Of a stretch of 64,000 nucleotides of DNA, positions 51,883 through 61,555 are shown one piece after another. Origin of the DNA: JAOPZW01 sp963806015 (lineage in GTDB: Bacteria > Actinomycetota > Thermoleophilia > Solirubrobacterales > Solirubrobacteraceae); NCBI GenBank assembly GCA_963806015.1, contig CAWDWM010000001.1:248001-312000 (forward strand), in the 5' to 3' direction. A model generated the notes under the pieces. That model made no database searches. It had not been told where the DNA came from and saw only the letters and a program-made list of their open reading frames with translations. The first letter of the stretch is position 1, and every line of letters begins with the position of its first letter. Both the position numbers and the translations under genes were made by a program.

Positions 51883-52272
51883 ATGTCGCAGGCAGCCAGA
51901 TCGAAGACGGCGACGGTCCACGCCGGGGGCCCGCCGCCCACCGCGCGGCAACTGCTGCGCGAGCTCGTGGACCTCGCCGCGGCCGTGCCCTGGTTCCTCG
52001 GCGCTCTTCTGCTGCGGGGCCGGCACCGGCGCTGGGGCGCGACGGACGCGGAGCTGACGGCATCGATGCCGGGCGACGATCTCGTGCCGGGCTGCCAGTA
52101 CTCGGCAACGCGCGCGATCACGATCGCCGCGCCGCCCGGCGAGCGCCTGCGGATGCTCTATCGCTGGCGGCCGGGCGACGCCCTGCTCGCGCTCGTGCTC
52201 AACGAGTTCGGCGACTTCCCGATGATGCGCAGGATGCTCCTCACGCTCAGGCGGCGAGCCGAGGGGCGATGA
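51883..52272 (+). CDS. short protein resembling an internally shortened SRPBCC-type protein
   Basis: The 129-aa protein has a membrane-like segment (VDLAAAVPWFLGALLLRGRH), then ASMPGDDLVPGCQYSATRAI and TIAAPP. This is the usual start of a larger SRPBCC family, but instead of the central domain it continues LLALVLNEFGDFPMMRRMLL, the family's usual end. The middle of about 90 residues is absent. It may be a deletion product or a natural short form. Its end overlaps the convergent gene by 26 bases. Confidence 0.5.
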   Translation: MSQAARSKTATVHAGGPPPTARQLLRELVDLAAAVPWFLGALLLRGRHRRWGATDAELTASMPGDDLVPGCQYSATRAITIAAPPGERLRMLYRWRPGDALLALVLNEFGDFPMMRRMLLTLRRRAEGR

Positions 52273-52816
52273 GGGAGGGGCGCCGCGTGCGGACGCGGTG
52301 CACGAAGAGCACGACGATCGGTACGCCGGTCACGAGCAGGAAGGCGCGCAGCCATGGGGTCGACGCGTCCGTGCCGGCACCCACCGCATGCACCACGCCC
52401 AGCAGGTACACGAGCACCGTCGCGCGGTGCGCCCTGCGCCACAGCCGCGCTCCGATGCGCCGGCGCGCGTAGAACGAGAGGCCGAGCAAGGCGGCCAGGT
52501 AGGCGGCGATGACGCCCAGGCCGGTGAAGAGCGGCCGGTAGCTCATGGCGAAGGGCACCGCGATGCCGGCGGGTCCGGGATGCAGCCACGGGTCGAGCAG
52601 CAGGGTCACGGCGTGCACCGCGATGGCCACGAGGCCGGCGAGGGCCGCATGCTCGTGGAGCGCCATCAGGGCGCGCGACAGCCCGGGCCGCCGGGCGACG
52701 CGGCCGGCCATGGCCAGCCCGACGCCGACCGAGACCGTGATGAGCGCCAGCGCGACGATGCCCGAGGCGCGCCCGGCCAGCCACCAGCCGTAGTGGACGG
52801 GGTCGGGCGCGATCAT
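52247..52816 (-). CDS. ferric reductase-like haem membrane protein (MsrQ-type)
   Basis: The 189-aa protein has about five to six membrane helices with spaced His pairs: ALHEHAALAGLVAIAVHAV and LWRRAHRATVLVYLLGVVHA. These are the haem ligands of the ferric-reductase-like transmembrane family (MsrQ, FRE). It overlaps the ApbE gene by four bases (ATGA). With ApbE and small exported proteins it suggests electron flow from quinol or flavin to an exported acceptor. Confidence 0.85.
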   Translation of the reverse strand: MIAPDPVHYGWWLAGRASGIVALALITVSVGVGLAMAGRVARRPGLSRALMALHEHAALAGLVAIAVHAVTLLLDPWLHPGPAGIAVPFAMSYRPLFTGLGVIAAYLAALLGLSFYARRRIGARLWRRAHRATVLVYLLGVVHAVGAGTDASTPWLRAFLLVTGVPIVVLFVHRVRTRRPSLIAPRLAA

Positions 52817-53745
52817 GCTGCCCTGGCCCGGGTGTCCGCGACCGGCCCGGCGAGCTCCACGTCGCCGTCATCGTGCACCAGGATGCCGCCGTGCTCGGCG
52901 AGCAGTGCGGCGCCGGCACGCGCGCCGCTCAGCAGCGCGGCCTTGGCCAGGGTCTCCGCCTCGAGCGCGGTCGGCGCGAGGGCGGTCACGGTCACAAGGC
53001 CCGTCCACGCGGGCGCGCCGGTCAGTGGATCGATGAGGTGGTGGGCGAAGGTCCCGTCGGGCCGTCGCCAGAGGCGCGAGTCGATGCCGGAAGTCGCGAT
53101 CGCGCCGGGACCCAGCCACAGCCGGTGCACGGGCTCGCCGCCGAAGGGATGGGCGACCTCGACCTCGTAGGGCCGTCGGTGCGCCGCGTCGCCGCCGACG
53201 CGCAGGTCGCCGCCGCAGTCGACCGCGAAGCGCTCGCGCGCGCCGAGGCGGTCGGCCACGGCGTCTGCCGCCAGCCCCTTGCCGGTTCCGCCGGTGTCGA
53301 GCTCGACGCCGCACGGGCGGCGGACGACGCCATGGGCGTCATCGACGTGCACGCGAGGCCAGCGCGAGGCCGGATGCGGGCGGGCGGCGCGCCGCGGCGG
53401 CGCCGCGGCGAGGGCCGCGGCCAGCCCGGCCGGAGCGACACCGGCCAGCGAGTCCCGGTAGCCGGCGCTGCGCAGGGCGGGCAGGACGGTCGGGTCGACG
53501 AGGCCGCCCGTGCGGCGCGCGGCCCACAACCCCGCGCTCACCGCGCTGCGCAGCAGCGCCGACGCGGAGACGGAGGCGCATCGATCGCGATTGAGCGTGC
53601 ACAGCTCGCTCTCGGGACGGAAGCGCGACAGGCGAGCATCGAACGACGCCAGCCACTCGCGCGCGTCGTCGAGGCCGGCGCGGTCGGGCGCCAGCAGGCG
53701 CACGTCGGTCCCCATGCAGCGGAAGGTCAGCTCGTGCTCGGTCAT
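52813..53745 (-). CDS. apbE: FAD:protein FMN transferase (ApbE)
   Basis: The 310-aa protein has CMGTDVRLLAP at the start, FRPESELCTLN, VELDTGGTGKGLAADAVADR at 147-166 and FAVDCGGDLRVGG, then AIATSGIDSR and HHLIDPLTGAPA, all ApbE hallmarks. It attaches FMN covalently to Thr/Ser of exported or membrane flavoproteins. No lipobox or clear signal is seen. Four-base overlaps with both neighbours place it in an operon with a haem membrane protein and two small exported proteins; a FMN-acceptor domain is not evident among them. Confidence 0.9.
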   Translation of the reverse strand: MTEHELTFRCMGTDVRLLAPDRAGLDDAREWLASFDARLSRFRPESELCTLNRDRCASVSASALLRSAVSAGLWAARRTGGLVDPTVLPALRSAGYRDSLAGVAPAGLAAALAAAPPRRAARPHPASRWPRVHVDDAHGVVRRPCGVELDTGGTGKGLAADAVADRLGARERFAVDCGGDLRVGGDAAHRRPYEVEVAHPFGGEPVHRLWLGPGAIATSGIDSRLWRRPDGTFAHHLIDPLTGAPAWTGLVTVTALAPTALEAETLAKAALLSGARAGAALLAEHGGILVHDDGDVELAGPVADTRARAA

Positions 53746-54110
53746 GAGGTCTTGGTCACGAGAGGGGCCGGGGCCGGGGCCGGAGCCGGAGCGGCCACGG
53801 GCGCGGGCGCGGGCGCAGCGGCCCGCTGCGGGACGACGACCACGGCGCGCGCCGGCGCGGTCGCGCCGCCGGCCTCGGCGTCGCGGACCTCGTCGATGAC
53901 GATGCGCTTGACGATCACGCGGCGCACCAGCACGCGGCGGGCCGCCGGAGCCGCCACCGCGGCATGCCGCGCGCCCAGGGCCGGATCGCGCCCGACGCGC
54001 ATCTGCGCCACGAGCAGCGCGAGCACCACGACGAAGGCCGCCAGCGACCATCCGCCGACGGCAAGCAGGCCGGGGCGGCGCGGGCGGCGCGGAGACCGAC
54101 GCTCAGTCAT
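53742..54110 (-). CDS. small single-pass membrane protein with Pro-Ala repeat tail
   Basis: The 122-aa protein has a basic start (TERRSPRRPRRPG), one membrane helix (LAAFVVVLALLVAQMRV), a stretch rich in basic residues and Val (RRVLVRRVIVKRIVIDEV), and a tail of Ala-Pro repeats. It has no recognised domain. It overlaps ApbE and the upstream exported-protein gene, so the operon is one transcript. The tail may span the wall. Confidence 0.6.
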   Translation of the reverse strand: MTERRSPRRPRRPGLLAVGGWSLAAFVVVLALLVAQMRVGRDPALGARHAAVAAPAARRVLVRRVIVKRIVIDEVRDAEAGGATAPARAVVVVPQRAAAPAPAPVAAPAPAPAPAPLVTKTS

Positions 54111-54462
54111 CGCCGCCGCCCTCGTGCTCGTGCTCGTGCTCGCCGCCGCCCGCGCCGGTGGCGCTCGAACGGGTGCGCAGCGGGCGCGCCGACTGTGGCG
54201 CGACCGCCGCGACCACCGGTTGCGCGCGGGCCGGCAGCACCACGGGCGCCGGTGCCGGCGGGGGCGCGGTGGGCCTGACGCGCTTGGGCTTGATGTGGCG
54301 CACGATGTGGACGGTCCGGTGGACGACCTGCGTGCGGACCTCGACGGGCGCCGCGGCGACCGCCGCCGGCGCGTGTTCCGGGCGGGCGCTCAGGGCCGCG
54401 CCCGCGGTCCCGCCGATGGCGAGCAGTGCGGCGGCGGCGAACGTGGTTGTGGCGGTGCGCAT
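54103..54462 (-). CDS. small exported His-rich-tail protein
   Basis: The 119-aa protein has a signal-like start (TTTFAAAALLAIGGTAGAAL) and a Val/His segment (VEVRTQVVHRTVHIVRHIKP). A Pro-Ala linker follows, then a tail with SSATGAGGGEHEHEHEGGGD. The alternating His-Glu could bind metal. The S-A-T-G-A stretch is faintly like an ApbE target but is not the usual motif. First gene of the ApbE operon; divergent from the PhoB-type regulator gene. Confidence 0.6.
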   Translation of the reverse strand: MRTATTTFAAAALLAIGGTAGAALSARPEHAPAAVAAAPVEVRTQVVHRTVHIVRHIKPKRVRPTAPPPAPAPVVLPARAQPVVAAVAPQSARPLRTRSSATGAGGGEHEHEHEGGGDD

Positions 54463-54595
54463 GGGCGGTTCCTCGGGTCGGGAGCGGCTGTGACGATGGT
54501 CGCGCCGCCGCGCCCAAGACCGTGGAAACCCCCGGCAAAGCTTCGGCAAAGACCCGCGTGCGGACGCGTCGCGCGGGTCTACAGTCGAGACGCCC

Positions 54596-55311
<716 letters not shown>

Positions 55312-55315
<4 letters not shown>

Positions 55316-56730
55316 GCCTGCGCCTGCGCCTGCTGCTGGCGCTGGCCTATGTCCTGCTCCTGGCCATCGTCGCACTCGAGGTCCCGCTCGTCTCCAGCAT
55401 CCGCAGGCGCGTCGACGACGAGGTGCGATCGCAGGCGCGCGCGCAGGCCGAGGTGCTGGCGGCCACCGCCGCCGACCTCCTCTCGCCCCCACGCCACGCG
55501 GAGCTGCAGGCGCTCGTGAAGCGATCGGGCGCGACGGTCCGCGGTCGCGTGATCGTGGTCGACGACCAAGGGCGCCTGCTCGCCGACAGCACCGGAACGG
55601 GCCTGCTCGGAGACTCCTACCGCCGCCGCCCGGAGATCGCGGCCTCTCTCGCAGGCCGGATCGACCAGGGCACACGGCACAGCAACACGCTGGGTGAAGA
55701 TCTGCTGGCCACCGCCGTGCCGATCCGCAGCGCGACCCGCCCGCCCGCGGTGGGCGCCGTGCGGGTCACCCAGAGTGTCGCCGCCGTGCACCGCGCCGTG
55801 CGCCGCACGGTCGTCGGCCTCGCCCTCATCGGCATGCTGGTCCTCGGCGTCGGGCTCGTCGCCGGGCTGGTCATCGCCGGCACGATCGCGCGCCCGATGC
55901 GCCGCCTCGACCGGGCGGTGGGGCGGGTGGCCGGGGGCGACCTCGAGGCGCGCGCGCCGATCGAGGGCAGCACCGAGCAGCGCGCGCTCGCGCGGACCTT
56001 CAACGAGATGACCGGTCGGGTGGCCCGGCTCCTGCGCAGCCAGCAGGACTTCGTCGCCGACGCGTCGCATCAGCTGCGCACCCCGCTCGCGGGCCTGCGC
56101 CTGCGTCTCGAGGAGGCGCGGGCGCTGGTCCCTCCCCAAGGCCCTGCCGTCGCCGAGCTCGACGCCGGGATGACCGAGGTCGACCGGCTGGCCCACGTGC
56201 TCGAGGAGCTGCTCGTGCTCAGCCGCGCCGGCGAGCGCGAGCTTCCCGGGGTGCACGAGGATCTCGGCGCCGCTGCGCTGCGCGCCGCTGAGCGCTGGGC
56301 GCATACGGCCGCCGAGCGCGGGCAGCGGATCGAGACGGACCTCGCCTCGGGCGCACGCGCCTGGTGCGCCACGGCCGACCTCGATCGCATCCTCGACGTG
56401 CTCGTCGAGAACGGGCTGCGCTACTCCCCGCCGGGCAGCGCTGTGCGCCTCGTCGCCGGCCCCGATCGCATCGAGGTGCTCGACGACGGCCCTGGCCCGG
56501 CCCCGGGCGAGGAGGAGGCGGTGTTCGAGCGCTTCCACCGCGGGCGCGCCGGACGCCGCGGGCCGCCGGGCACGGGCCTCGGCCTCGCCATCGCCCGCGA
56601 GCTGGCGGGCGAATGGGACGCCACCGTCGCTCTCGAGACGCGGCCCGGCGGTGGCGGGCGAGCCGTCGTGCGCTTTCCGGCGAGTGCCATCCGTGCCGCC
56701 GCGCGGCCCGAGCTGGAGCCGGCGCGATGA
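55312..56730 (+). CDS. membrane sensor histidine kinase (HisKA)
   Basis: The 472-aa protein has two membrane helices (about 5-25 and 167-190) with a sensor domain of 140 residues outside, a HAMP domain (TIARPMRRLDRAVGRVAGGD), the HisKA box FVADASHQLRTPLAGLRLRL with His253, and an HATPase (VLVENGLRYS, DDGPGPAPG, GTGLGLAIARELA). It is the partner of the PhoB-type regulator just upstream. Signal unknown. Confidence 0.95.
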
Positions 56731-56972
56731 GGGCGCGGATCGTCGTCGCGTGGATGGTCGCCGCCGTGATCGGCCTCGTGCTGGCCGCCGGCATCACGAT
56801 GGCGGCGAGCCAGCTCTCCAGCCAGCGGATCGGCCTGTCGGGCGAGCCGCCGTCGAGCGGCGACGTGCTCGTTCCGCGTGAGCGGCCCAGCCCGTCGCCG
56901 CAGACGACTGCGCGCCCACCGCACCTCACCAAGCCTCCCGCGGGCGACGAGGCGCAGGGCGAGGACGACTGA
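56727..56972 (+). CDS. small single-pass membrane protein of the two-component operon
   Basis: The 81-aa protein has one N-terminal helix (VVAWMVAAVIGLVLAAGITM) and a Pro/Ser-rich outer tail. It overlaps the kinase stop by four bases (ATGA). Translational coupling to a kinase suggests a sensing accessory, but nothing in the sequence proves it. Confidence 0.65.
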   Translation: MRARIVVAWMVAAVIGLVLAAGITMAASQLSSQRIGLSGEPPSSGDVLVPRERPSPSPQTTARPPHLTKPPAGDEAQGEDD

Positions 56973-57071
56973 CGGCGCGCCGCGCGAGCTCGGCCCGCAC
57001 CGTGATTGTCCGCAGCAGGCTGCGCGATCTCCCGGATGCGCGGGAGGCATGGGCGCTGCCACCCTCGCCGG

Positions 57072-57704
57072 ATGGACGACACCCCGTACCCGGTAGCGCT
57101 CGCGATCGACCACCCCGAGCGCCCGCTCAACCGCCTCACCACGGCCTTCCGGCCGTTTGTCGCGATCCCGATCCTCCTCCTGCTGGGCACCGTCTCCGGC
57201 GGGTCGATCGACTGGACGAGCGGCGACACGCGGACCACCGCCGCCTCGGCCGGCGGACTGCTCTTCCTCGGGCCGCTGCTGATGATCGTCTTCCGCGGGC
57301 GCTATCCCACCTGGTGGTTCGATTGGAACCTCAACCTGCTGCGCTTCGGAACACGCGTGGCCGCGTACGTCGCGCTGCTCGACGACCGCTACCCGTCGAC
57401 CGAGGACGAGCAGGCCGTGCACCTCACGATGGCGCGCCCGGACGTCGCCGCGGGCGACATCAGCCGCGGCCTGCCGCTCGTGAAGTGGTTCCTCGCCATC
57501 CCGCACTACATCGTCCTCGCGTTCTTGTGGATCGGCGTCGTCGTCGCCGTCGTGATCGCGTGGTTCGCGATCCTCTTCACGGGGCGCTACCCGCGCGGGC
57601 TGTTCGACTTCGTCGTCGGCGTCGCGCGCTGGCACCTGCGCGTGGCGGGCTACGCCTTCCTGCTGGCGACGGACGCCTATCCGCCCTTCAGGCTGGCGCC
57701 GTGA
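57072..57704 (+). CDS. DUF4389 membrane protein
   Basis: The 210-aa protein has the DUF4389 pattern: YPVALAIDHPERPLNRLTTA, a membrane helix (FVAIPILLLLGTVSGGS), and repeated helices with GRYPTWWFDWNLNLLRF and GRYPRGLFDFVVGVARWHLR. Four to five membrane helices. Function of the family is unknown. Its stop overlaps the next gene by four bases (GTGA). The ATG giving MDDTPYPV is preferred over an upstream one. Confidence 0.82.
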   Translation: MDDTPYPVALAIDHPERPLNRLTTAFRPFVAIPILLLLGTVSGGSIDWTSGDTRTTAASAGGLLFLGPLLMIVFRGRYPTWWFDWNLNLLRFGTRVAAYVALLDDRYPSTEDEQAVHLTMARPDVAAGDISRGLPLVKWFLAIPHYIVLAFLWIGVVVAVVIAWFAILFTGRYPRGLFDFVVGVARWHLRVAGYAFLLATDAYPPFRLAP

Positions 57705-58096
57705 ACGACCGCCCCACACGCGTGCTCCTCGCCGACGTGCCGGGTGCCGGCCGGCGGGCGATCGCCGGTCTGCTGAGCTCGCTGCCGGGCGTCGTCCTCG
57801 TGGGCGAGGTCGGCAGCGCGGACGAACTGGCGCGCGAGCGGCCGCGCACCGCGCCCGACGTGCTCGTCATCGACGATCGCCTGCTCGCCGCCGCCGCCGC
57901 CGGGCTCCGCCAGGCCGACGTGGCCGTCATCGTCATGGGCCTCGACAACGACCCCAGCTATGAGCGCCGCGCCCACCGCCTGGGCGCGACGGCCTGGATC
58001 GCCAAGGAGCACGCCGACGAGCTGCTGCCCGGCGCGCTCGACAGCGCGCGGCGCCGGCAGTGGACGCCGCCGCCCTGGCCTGAAGCCACCGCGTGA
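57701..58096 (+). CDS. stand-alone receiver-like (NarL-type) domain protein
   Basis: The 131-aa protein follows the start of a NarL receiver (RVLLADVPGAGRRAIAGLLS, DVLVIDDRLL, then ATAWIAKEHADELLPG), but the acidic pocket is changed (A-D-V instead of A-D-D), and no HTH follows. It could be a phosphate-independent regulator or anti-regulator. It overlaps the DUF4389 gene and lies upstream of two flavoprotein genes. Confidence 0.6.
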   Translation: MNDRPTRVLLADVPGAGRRAIAGLLSSLPGVVLVGEVGSADELARERPRTAPDVLVIDDRLLAAAAAGLRQADVAVIVMGLDNDPSYERRAHRLGATAWIAKEHADELLPGALDSARRRQWTPPPWPEATA

Positions 58097-58098
58097 GG

Positions 58099-58115
58099 CT
58101 ACGGAAAAGCCGCAA
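58099..58115 (+). promoter_or_regulatory. shared upstream motif, copy 2
   Basis: CTACGGAAAAGCCGCAA, 56 bases before the second FAD oxidoreductase, matches copy 1 at 12 of 17 positions. Confidence 0.35.
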
Positions 58116-58171
58116 CCTCGCAGCCGGGAGTCCCTGATGCGCCGGGCCTCCCCTCGATCGAACATTGGGGC

Positions 58172-59407
58172 ATGGCTGAGCCAGAGACCCCGCGCATCCT
58201 CATCGCCGGCGGCGGCGTCGCCGGTCTCGAAGCGTGCCTGGCGCTGCGCAGCTTCCTCGGCGAAGCCGAGTTGAGCATCGAGCTGCTGTGCCGCAAGGAC
58301 CGCTTCGAGTACCGCCCGCTGGCCGTCCTGGAGCCCTTCGAAGAAGGCGCGCCCGCCTGGAGCATGAAGCTCGAGCGCTTCGCCGCCGACCAGGACGTGC
58401 GGCTCGTGCCCGACGCCCTCGCCGCGGTCGAGCCCGACCGGCGCATCGCCATCACCGCGTGCTCCGGTCGTCTCTCCTACGACGCGCTGCTGATCTGCGT
58501 GGGCGCGCGGCCGGTGCGCGCCCTCCCCGGAGCGATCACCTTCCGCGGCCGCCGCGACGCCGCCACCCTTCGGGCCGCGCTCGACGCCGTGGCACCGGGC
58601 GAGGCGGCCACCATCGCCTTCGCCGTGCCGTTCGGCGCCTTCTGGACGCTGCCGCTCTACGAGCTGGCGATCCTCGCCGCCGCGCGGCTGGACAGCCGCG
58701 GGACGCGAGCGAAGGTGGTCATCACCTCGCCGGAGAGCGTGCCGCTGGAGGCCTTCGGGACGGTGGCCTCGGGCGCGGTTGCTGCGCTGCTCGACGCGCG
58801 CGGCATCGAGTTCGTGGGTCGCGGGCGCGCGCGCGATGCCGATGCCGGCGAGCTCGAGCTCGATGACGGCCGGCGGATCCGCGCGGCGACGATCGTGACC
58901 CTCCCCAGCCTCATCGGCCGGCCCATCCCCGGGGTCCCGCAGGACGGCCAGGGCTTCATCGCCGTCGACGAGCACGGGCGCGTGCCGGGCGCCGACGGCC
59001 TCTACGCCGCCGGCGACGTCACCACCTTCCCCCTCAAGCAGGGCGGCCTGGCCACGCAGCAGGCCGACGCCGCGGCCGACGCCATGCTCGCCGCGCTCGG
59101 CGTACCGATCGTGCCGCGCCCGTTCGAGCCGGTGCTCAAGGGTGTCCTCTACACCGATCGCGAGCCGGCCTACCTGCGCGCGACGATGGCCGGCGAGGGT
59201 TCCGAGCCGCGCCCGTATTCGATGTGGTGGCCGCCGAGCAAGATCGCCGGGCGCCACCTGTCGCCCTATCTGGCGACCCGCGCCGGAGCGCCGCGCGCGC
59301 CCGAGGTGCGGCCCGACCGCGACGCCATCGCGGTCAGCGTCGACGTGCCCCGCGCCGTTCATGCCATTGCCAACGCGCTCGATGTGAGCGCTGTCCCGCC
59401 CGCATGA
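58172..59407 (+). CDS. FAD/NAD(P)-dependent oxidoreductase, NDH-2/SQR-like (paralogue 2)
   Basis: The 411-aa protein is close to the one at 48.8-50.1 kb: ILIAGGGVAGLEACLALRSF for FAD, FEYRPLAVLEPFEEGAPAWS, then LYAAGDVTTFPLKQGGLATQ, and the shared end YSMWWPPSKIAGRHLSPYLA. A role as quinone-linked NADH oxidase fits the family. Its start is 75 bases after the receiver-like gene. The third paralogue follows after 74 bases. Confidence 0.85.
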   Translation: MAEPETPRILIAGGGVAGLEACLALRSFLGEAELSIELLCRKDRFEYRPLAVLEPFEEGAPAWSMKLERFAADQDVRLVPDALAAVEPDRRIAITACSGRLSYDALLICVGARPVRALPGAITFRGRRDAATLRAALDAVAPGEAATIAFAVPFGAFWTLPLYELAILAAARLDSRGTRAKVVITSPESVPLEAFGTVASGAVAALLDARGIEFVGRGRARDADAGELELDDGRRIRAATIVTLPSLIGRPIPGVPQDGQGFIAVDEHGRVPGADGLYAAGDVTTFPLKQGGLATQQADAAADAMLAALGVPIVPRPFEPVLKGVLYTDREPAYLRATMAGEGSEPRPYSMWWPPSKIAGRHLSPYLATRAGAPRAPEVRPDRDAIAVSVDVPRAVHAIANALDVSAVPPA

Positions 59408-59428
59408 TCCGTCTGCCCCCGGATCGGG

Positions 59429-59445
59429 GTGCGGGGAAGCTACGG
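59429..59445 (+). promoter_or_regulatory. shared upstream motif, copy 3
   Basis: GTGCGGGGAAGCTACGG, 36 bases before the third FAD oxidoreductase, keeps the GG-x2-AAGC core of the other copies but matches less well. Confidence 0.3.
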
Positions 59446-59481
59446 ATGGCATGCGCGGCCGTCGCCCCTAGCGTCGACGGC

Positions 59482-60759
59482 ATGCCCCGCATCATCATCG
59501 CCGGGGGCGGGATCGCCGGTCTCGAAGCGCTCATCGCCCTGCGCGCCCACCTCGGACCCGGCGCAGAGATCGAGCTGCTCGAGCCCAGCGCCGCTCTCGT
59601 CGAGCGCCAGCGCGCGGTCGCGGAGCCGTTCGGCGGCGGGGCGGCCCCGCGCTTCGACCTCGCCGGCATCGCTGCCGACCACGGCGCGCTGCTGCGGCCC
59701 GACCGCCTCTCGTCGGTCGACACCGGGCGCCGCCAGGTGCGCACCGTGCGCGGCGACACGCTGCAGTACGACGCGCTGCTGGTGGCGGTGGGTGCCTCCA
59801 CCGACGTGGCGATTCCGGGCGCCCTGACCTTCTGCGGTCCCCGCGACGTGGCCGCCTTCAGCGCCCTGCTCGACGACCTCGACGCCGGGCGGGTGCAGCG
59901 CGTGGCCTTCGCGGTGCCCACCTCGGTCAGCTGGGCCCTCCCGCTCTACGAGCTCGCGCTGATGACCGGCGAGCACGTGCGCGCCAAGCGACTGCAGGAC
60001 GTCGGGCTCGTCATCGTCACGCCCGAGCACGCTCCCCTCGAAGCCTTCGGCCCGCGGGTCGCGTCGCACATCTGGACTCTGCTGGCCGAGCGCGGCATCG
60101 CCATGCGCGCCCACACCGTGTCGCTTCGCGCCGGGCCCGGTGGACTCGTCGTGGCTCACGGAGATCCCGTCCAGGTCGAGCGGATCGTTTCGCTGCCCCG
60201 TCTCGGCGGGCCGTGGATCGGTGGGCTGCCACACGACGAGCAGGGCTTCCTGGCCACCGACGCCCACGGGGCCGTGCTCGGTGTCGAGGCGGTCTGGGCC
60301 GCCGGTGACGGCACGGCCTTCCCGCTCAAGCAGGGCGGGCTCGCCGCGCAGCAGGCCGACGCCGCCGCGGCGGCGATCGCCGCCGCCCTCGGCGCCGACG
60401 TGACGCCCGACCCCTTCCGCCCCGTGCTGCGCGGCATGCTGATCGATCCGACGGGGCCGCGCTTCCTCGATTCCACGCGCGGCGATCTGCCCTCAACGCC
60501 TGTGTGGTGGCCGCCGACGAAGGTCGCCGCAGACCACCTCGGACGCTATCTCGCTCCCGGCGCACCCGACGTGCAGGCCGAGCCCGAGGAGATCGACGTC
60601 GGCGAGCTGCTGCTCGGCCTCGCCGAGCGCCACGCGAGCCACGGCGAGCACGCGCTGGCGCTGCGCTGCCTGGACGCCGCGGGCCAGGTCCGCGGCGGCC
60701 TGCCGCCCGCCGCGGCGGCGCGCCGCGAGCGGCTGGCGAGCACGCACGTCGCGACCTGA
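59482..60759 (+). CDS. FAD/NAD(P)-dependent oxidoreductase, NDH-2/SQR-like (paralogue 3, diverged)
   Basis: The 425-aa protein opens RIIIAGGGIAGLEALIALRA and keeps VWAAGDGTAFPLKQGGLAAQ and VWWPPTKVAADHLGRYLAPG. It differs from the other two in the first substrate loop, where the F-x-Y-R-P-L of the paralogues is V-E-R-Q-R-A-V. It also has a longer C-terminal tail (about 50 residues, Ala/Arg-rich helix). This suggests a changed partner or regulation. It lies 74 bases downstream of paralogue 2. Confidence 0.82.
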   Translation: MPRIIIAGGGIAGLEALIALRAHLGPGAEIELLEPSAALVERQRAVAEPFGGGAAPRFDLAGIAADHGALLRPDRLSSVDTGRRQVRTVRGDTLQYDALLVAVGASTDVAIPGALTFCGPRDVAAFSALLDDLDAGRVQRVAFAVPTSVSWALPLYELALMTGEHVRAKRLQDVGLVIVTPEHAPLEAFGPRVASHIWTLLAERGIAMRAHTVSLRAGPGGLVVAHGDPVQVERIVSLPRLGGPWIGGLPHDEQGFLATDAHGAVLGVEAVWAAGDGTAFPLKQGGLAAQQADAAAAAIAAALGADVTPDPFRPVLRGMLIDPTGPRFLDSTRGDLPSTPVWWPPTKVAADHLGRYLAPGAPDVQAEPEEIDVGELLLGLAERHASHGEHALALRCLDAAGQVRGGLPPAAAARRERLASTHVAT

Positions 60760-60902
60760 TCAGTCGGCGCGATTGCGCGGTTTGAGCGCGCGTTGCGCGG
60801 TCTTCTACGGTTTGGCTCGGTGGCCTGGACGTTCATCCTTGACGTGATGGGAGGGATCCCGTCGAGATCAGAGCGTTGACCACACGACGGAAGAGGTGTG
60901 TG

Positions 60903-61463
60903 ATGCGACCCGAGAGCGTGGGGATGATCGTGCTGGCCGGCGCGGCGACGGCGGCGCTCGGCCTCTGGTGGGTTGCGCATCGCATCCGCGGGCGCATGGA
61001 CGGGGGCCTGTTCGCCTCGGCCGCGCTCCTGGCCGCGGGCGCGTCCGCCTTCCTGGCCACCGCGACGCGTTTCAGCGACGTCGCGGTCGGCGCGGGCGCG
61101 ATGGCCGTGGTGCTGACCGGCAGCGCCCTGGCGGTGCGCGCCTCGAGCCCGCCGCCCTGCACCTATCGCCCCGGGCATTCGGGCGAGTCCGCCGCCCATT
61201 ACTACGGACTGCGTGAGATTCCCGCCCGCGCCCCCGCCGCCACCGCCGCCGCCATCGCCGGCGCGCCGCCGGCGACCGCGAGGACGCATCGCTTCGCCCG
61301 GGAGCCCTACCGCAACCCGGCGCAGACCTACCGCAACGTCGACGCGGACGGCCGGGCGACGCGCCGCGCGATGGCCGGAGCCGAACTGCGGATCGACTGG
61401 TCCTCCTTCGACGCCGCCCGCGCAGCCTACGAGCTCGGGCTGCACCACGACTCGCAGCGCTGA
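60903..61463 (+). CDS. membrane protein with three hydrophobic segments, unknown
   Basis: The 186-aa protein has an N-terminal helix (GMIVLAGAATAALGLWWVAH) and two further hydrophobic stretches (LFASAALLAAGASAFLATAT, VGAGAMAVVLTGSALAV). A soluble tail follows with two NxxxTYRN-like elements. No family is recognised. GAGG lies six bases before the ATG. It is between the flavoproteins and the PPDK gene. Confidence 0.6.
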   Translation: MRPESVGMIVLAGAATAALGLWWVAHRIRGRMDGGLFASAALLAAGASAFLATATRFSDVAVGAGAMAVVLTGSALAVRASSPPPCTYRPGHSGESAAHYYGLREIPARAPAATAAAIAGAPPATARTHRFAREPYRNPAQTYRNVDADGRATRRAMAGAELRIDWSSFDAARAAYELGLHHDSQR

Positions 61464-61555
61464 GCTTGCGCCGGAGGCGCGGTCAGTAGTCCGCCGCACG
61501 CACTCGGGCGATCCCCCACGATGGCGAGCGGGGCCGGCGCGGCCACAATCGCACC

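Noticed and set aside
50105..52108. 667-codon minus-strand frame opposite the second GAF kinase
   Set aside because: Antisense shadow of a gene with intact GAF, HisKA_3 and HATPase motifs.
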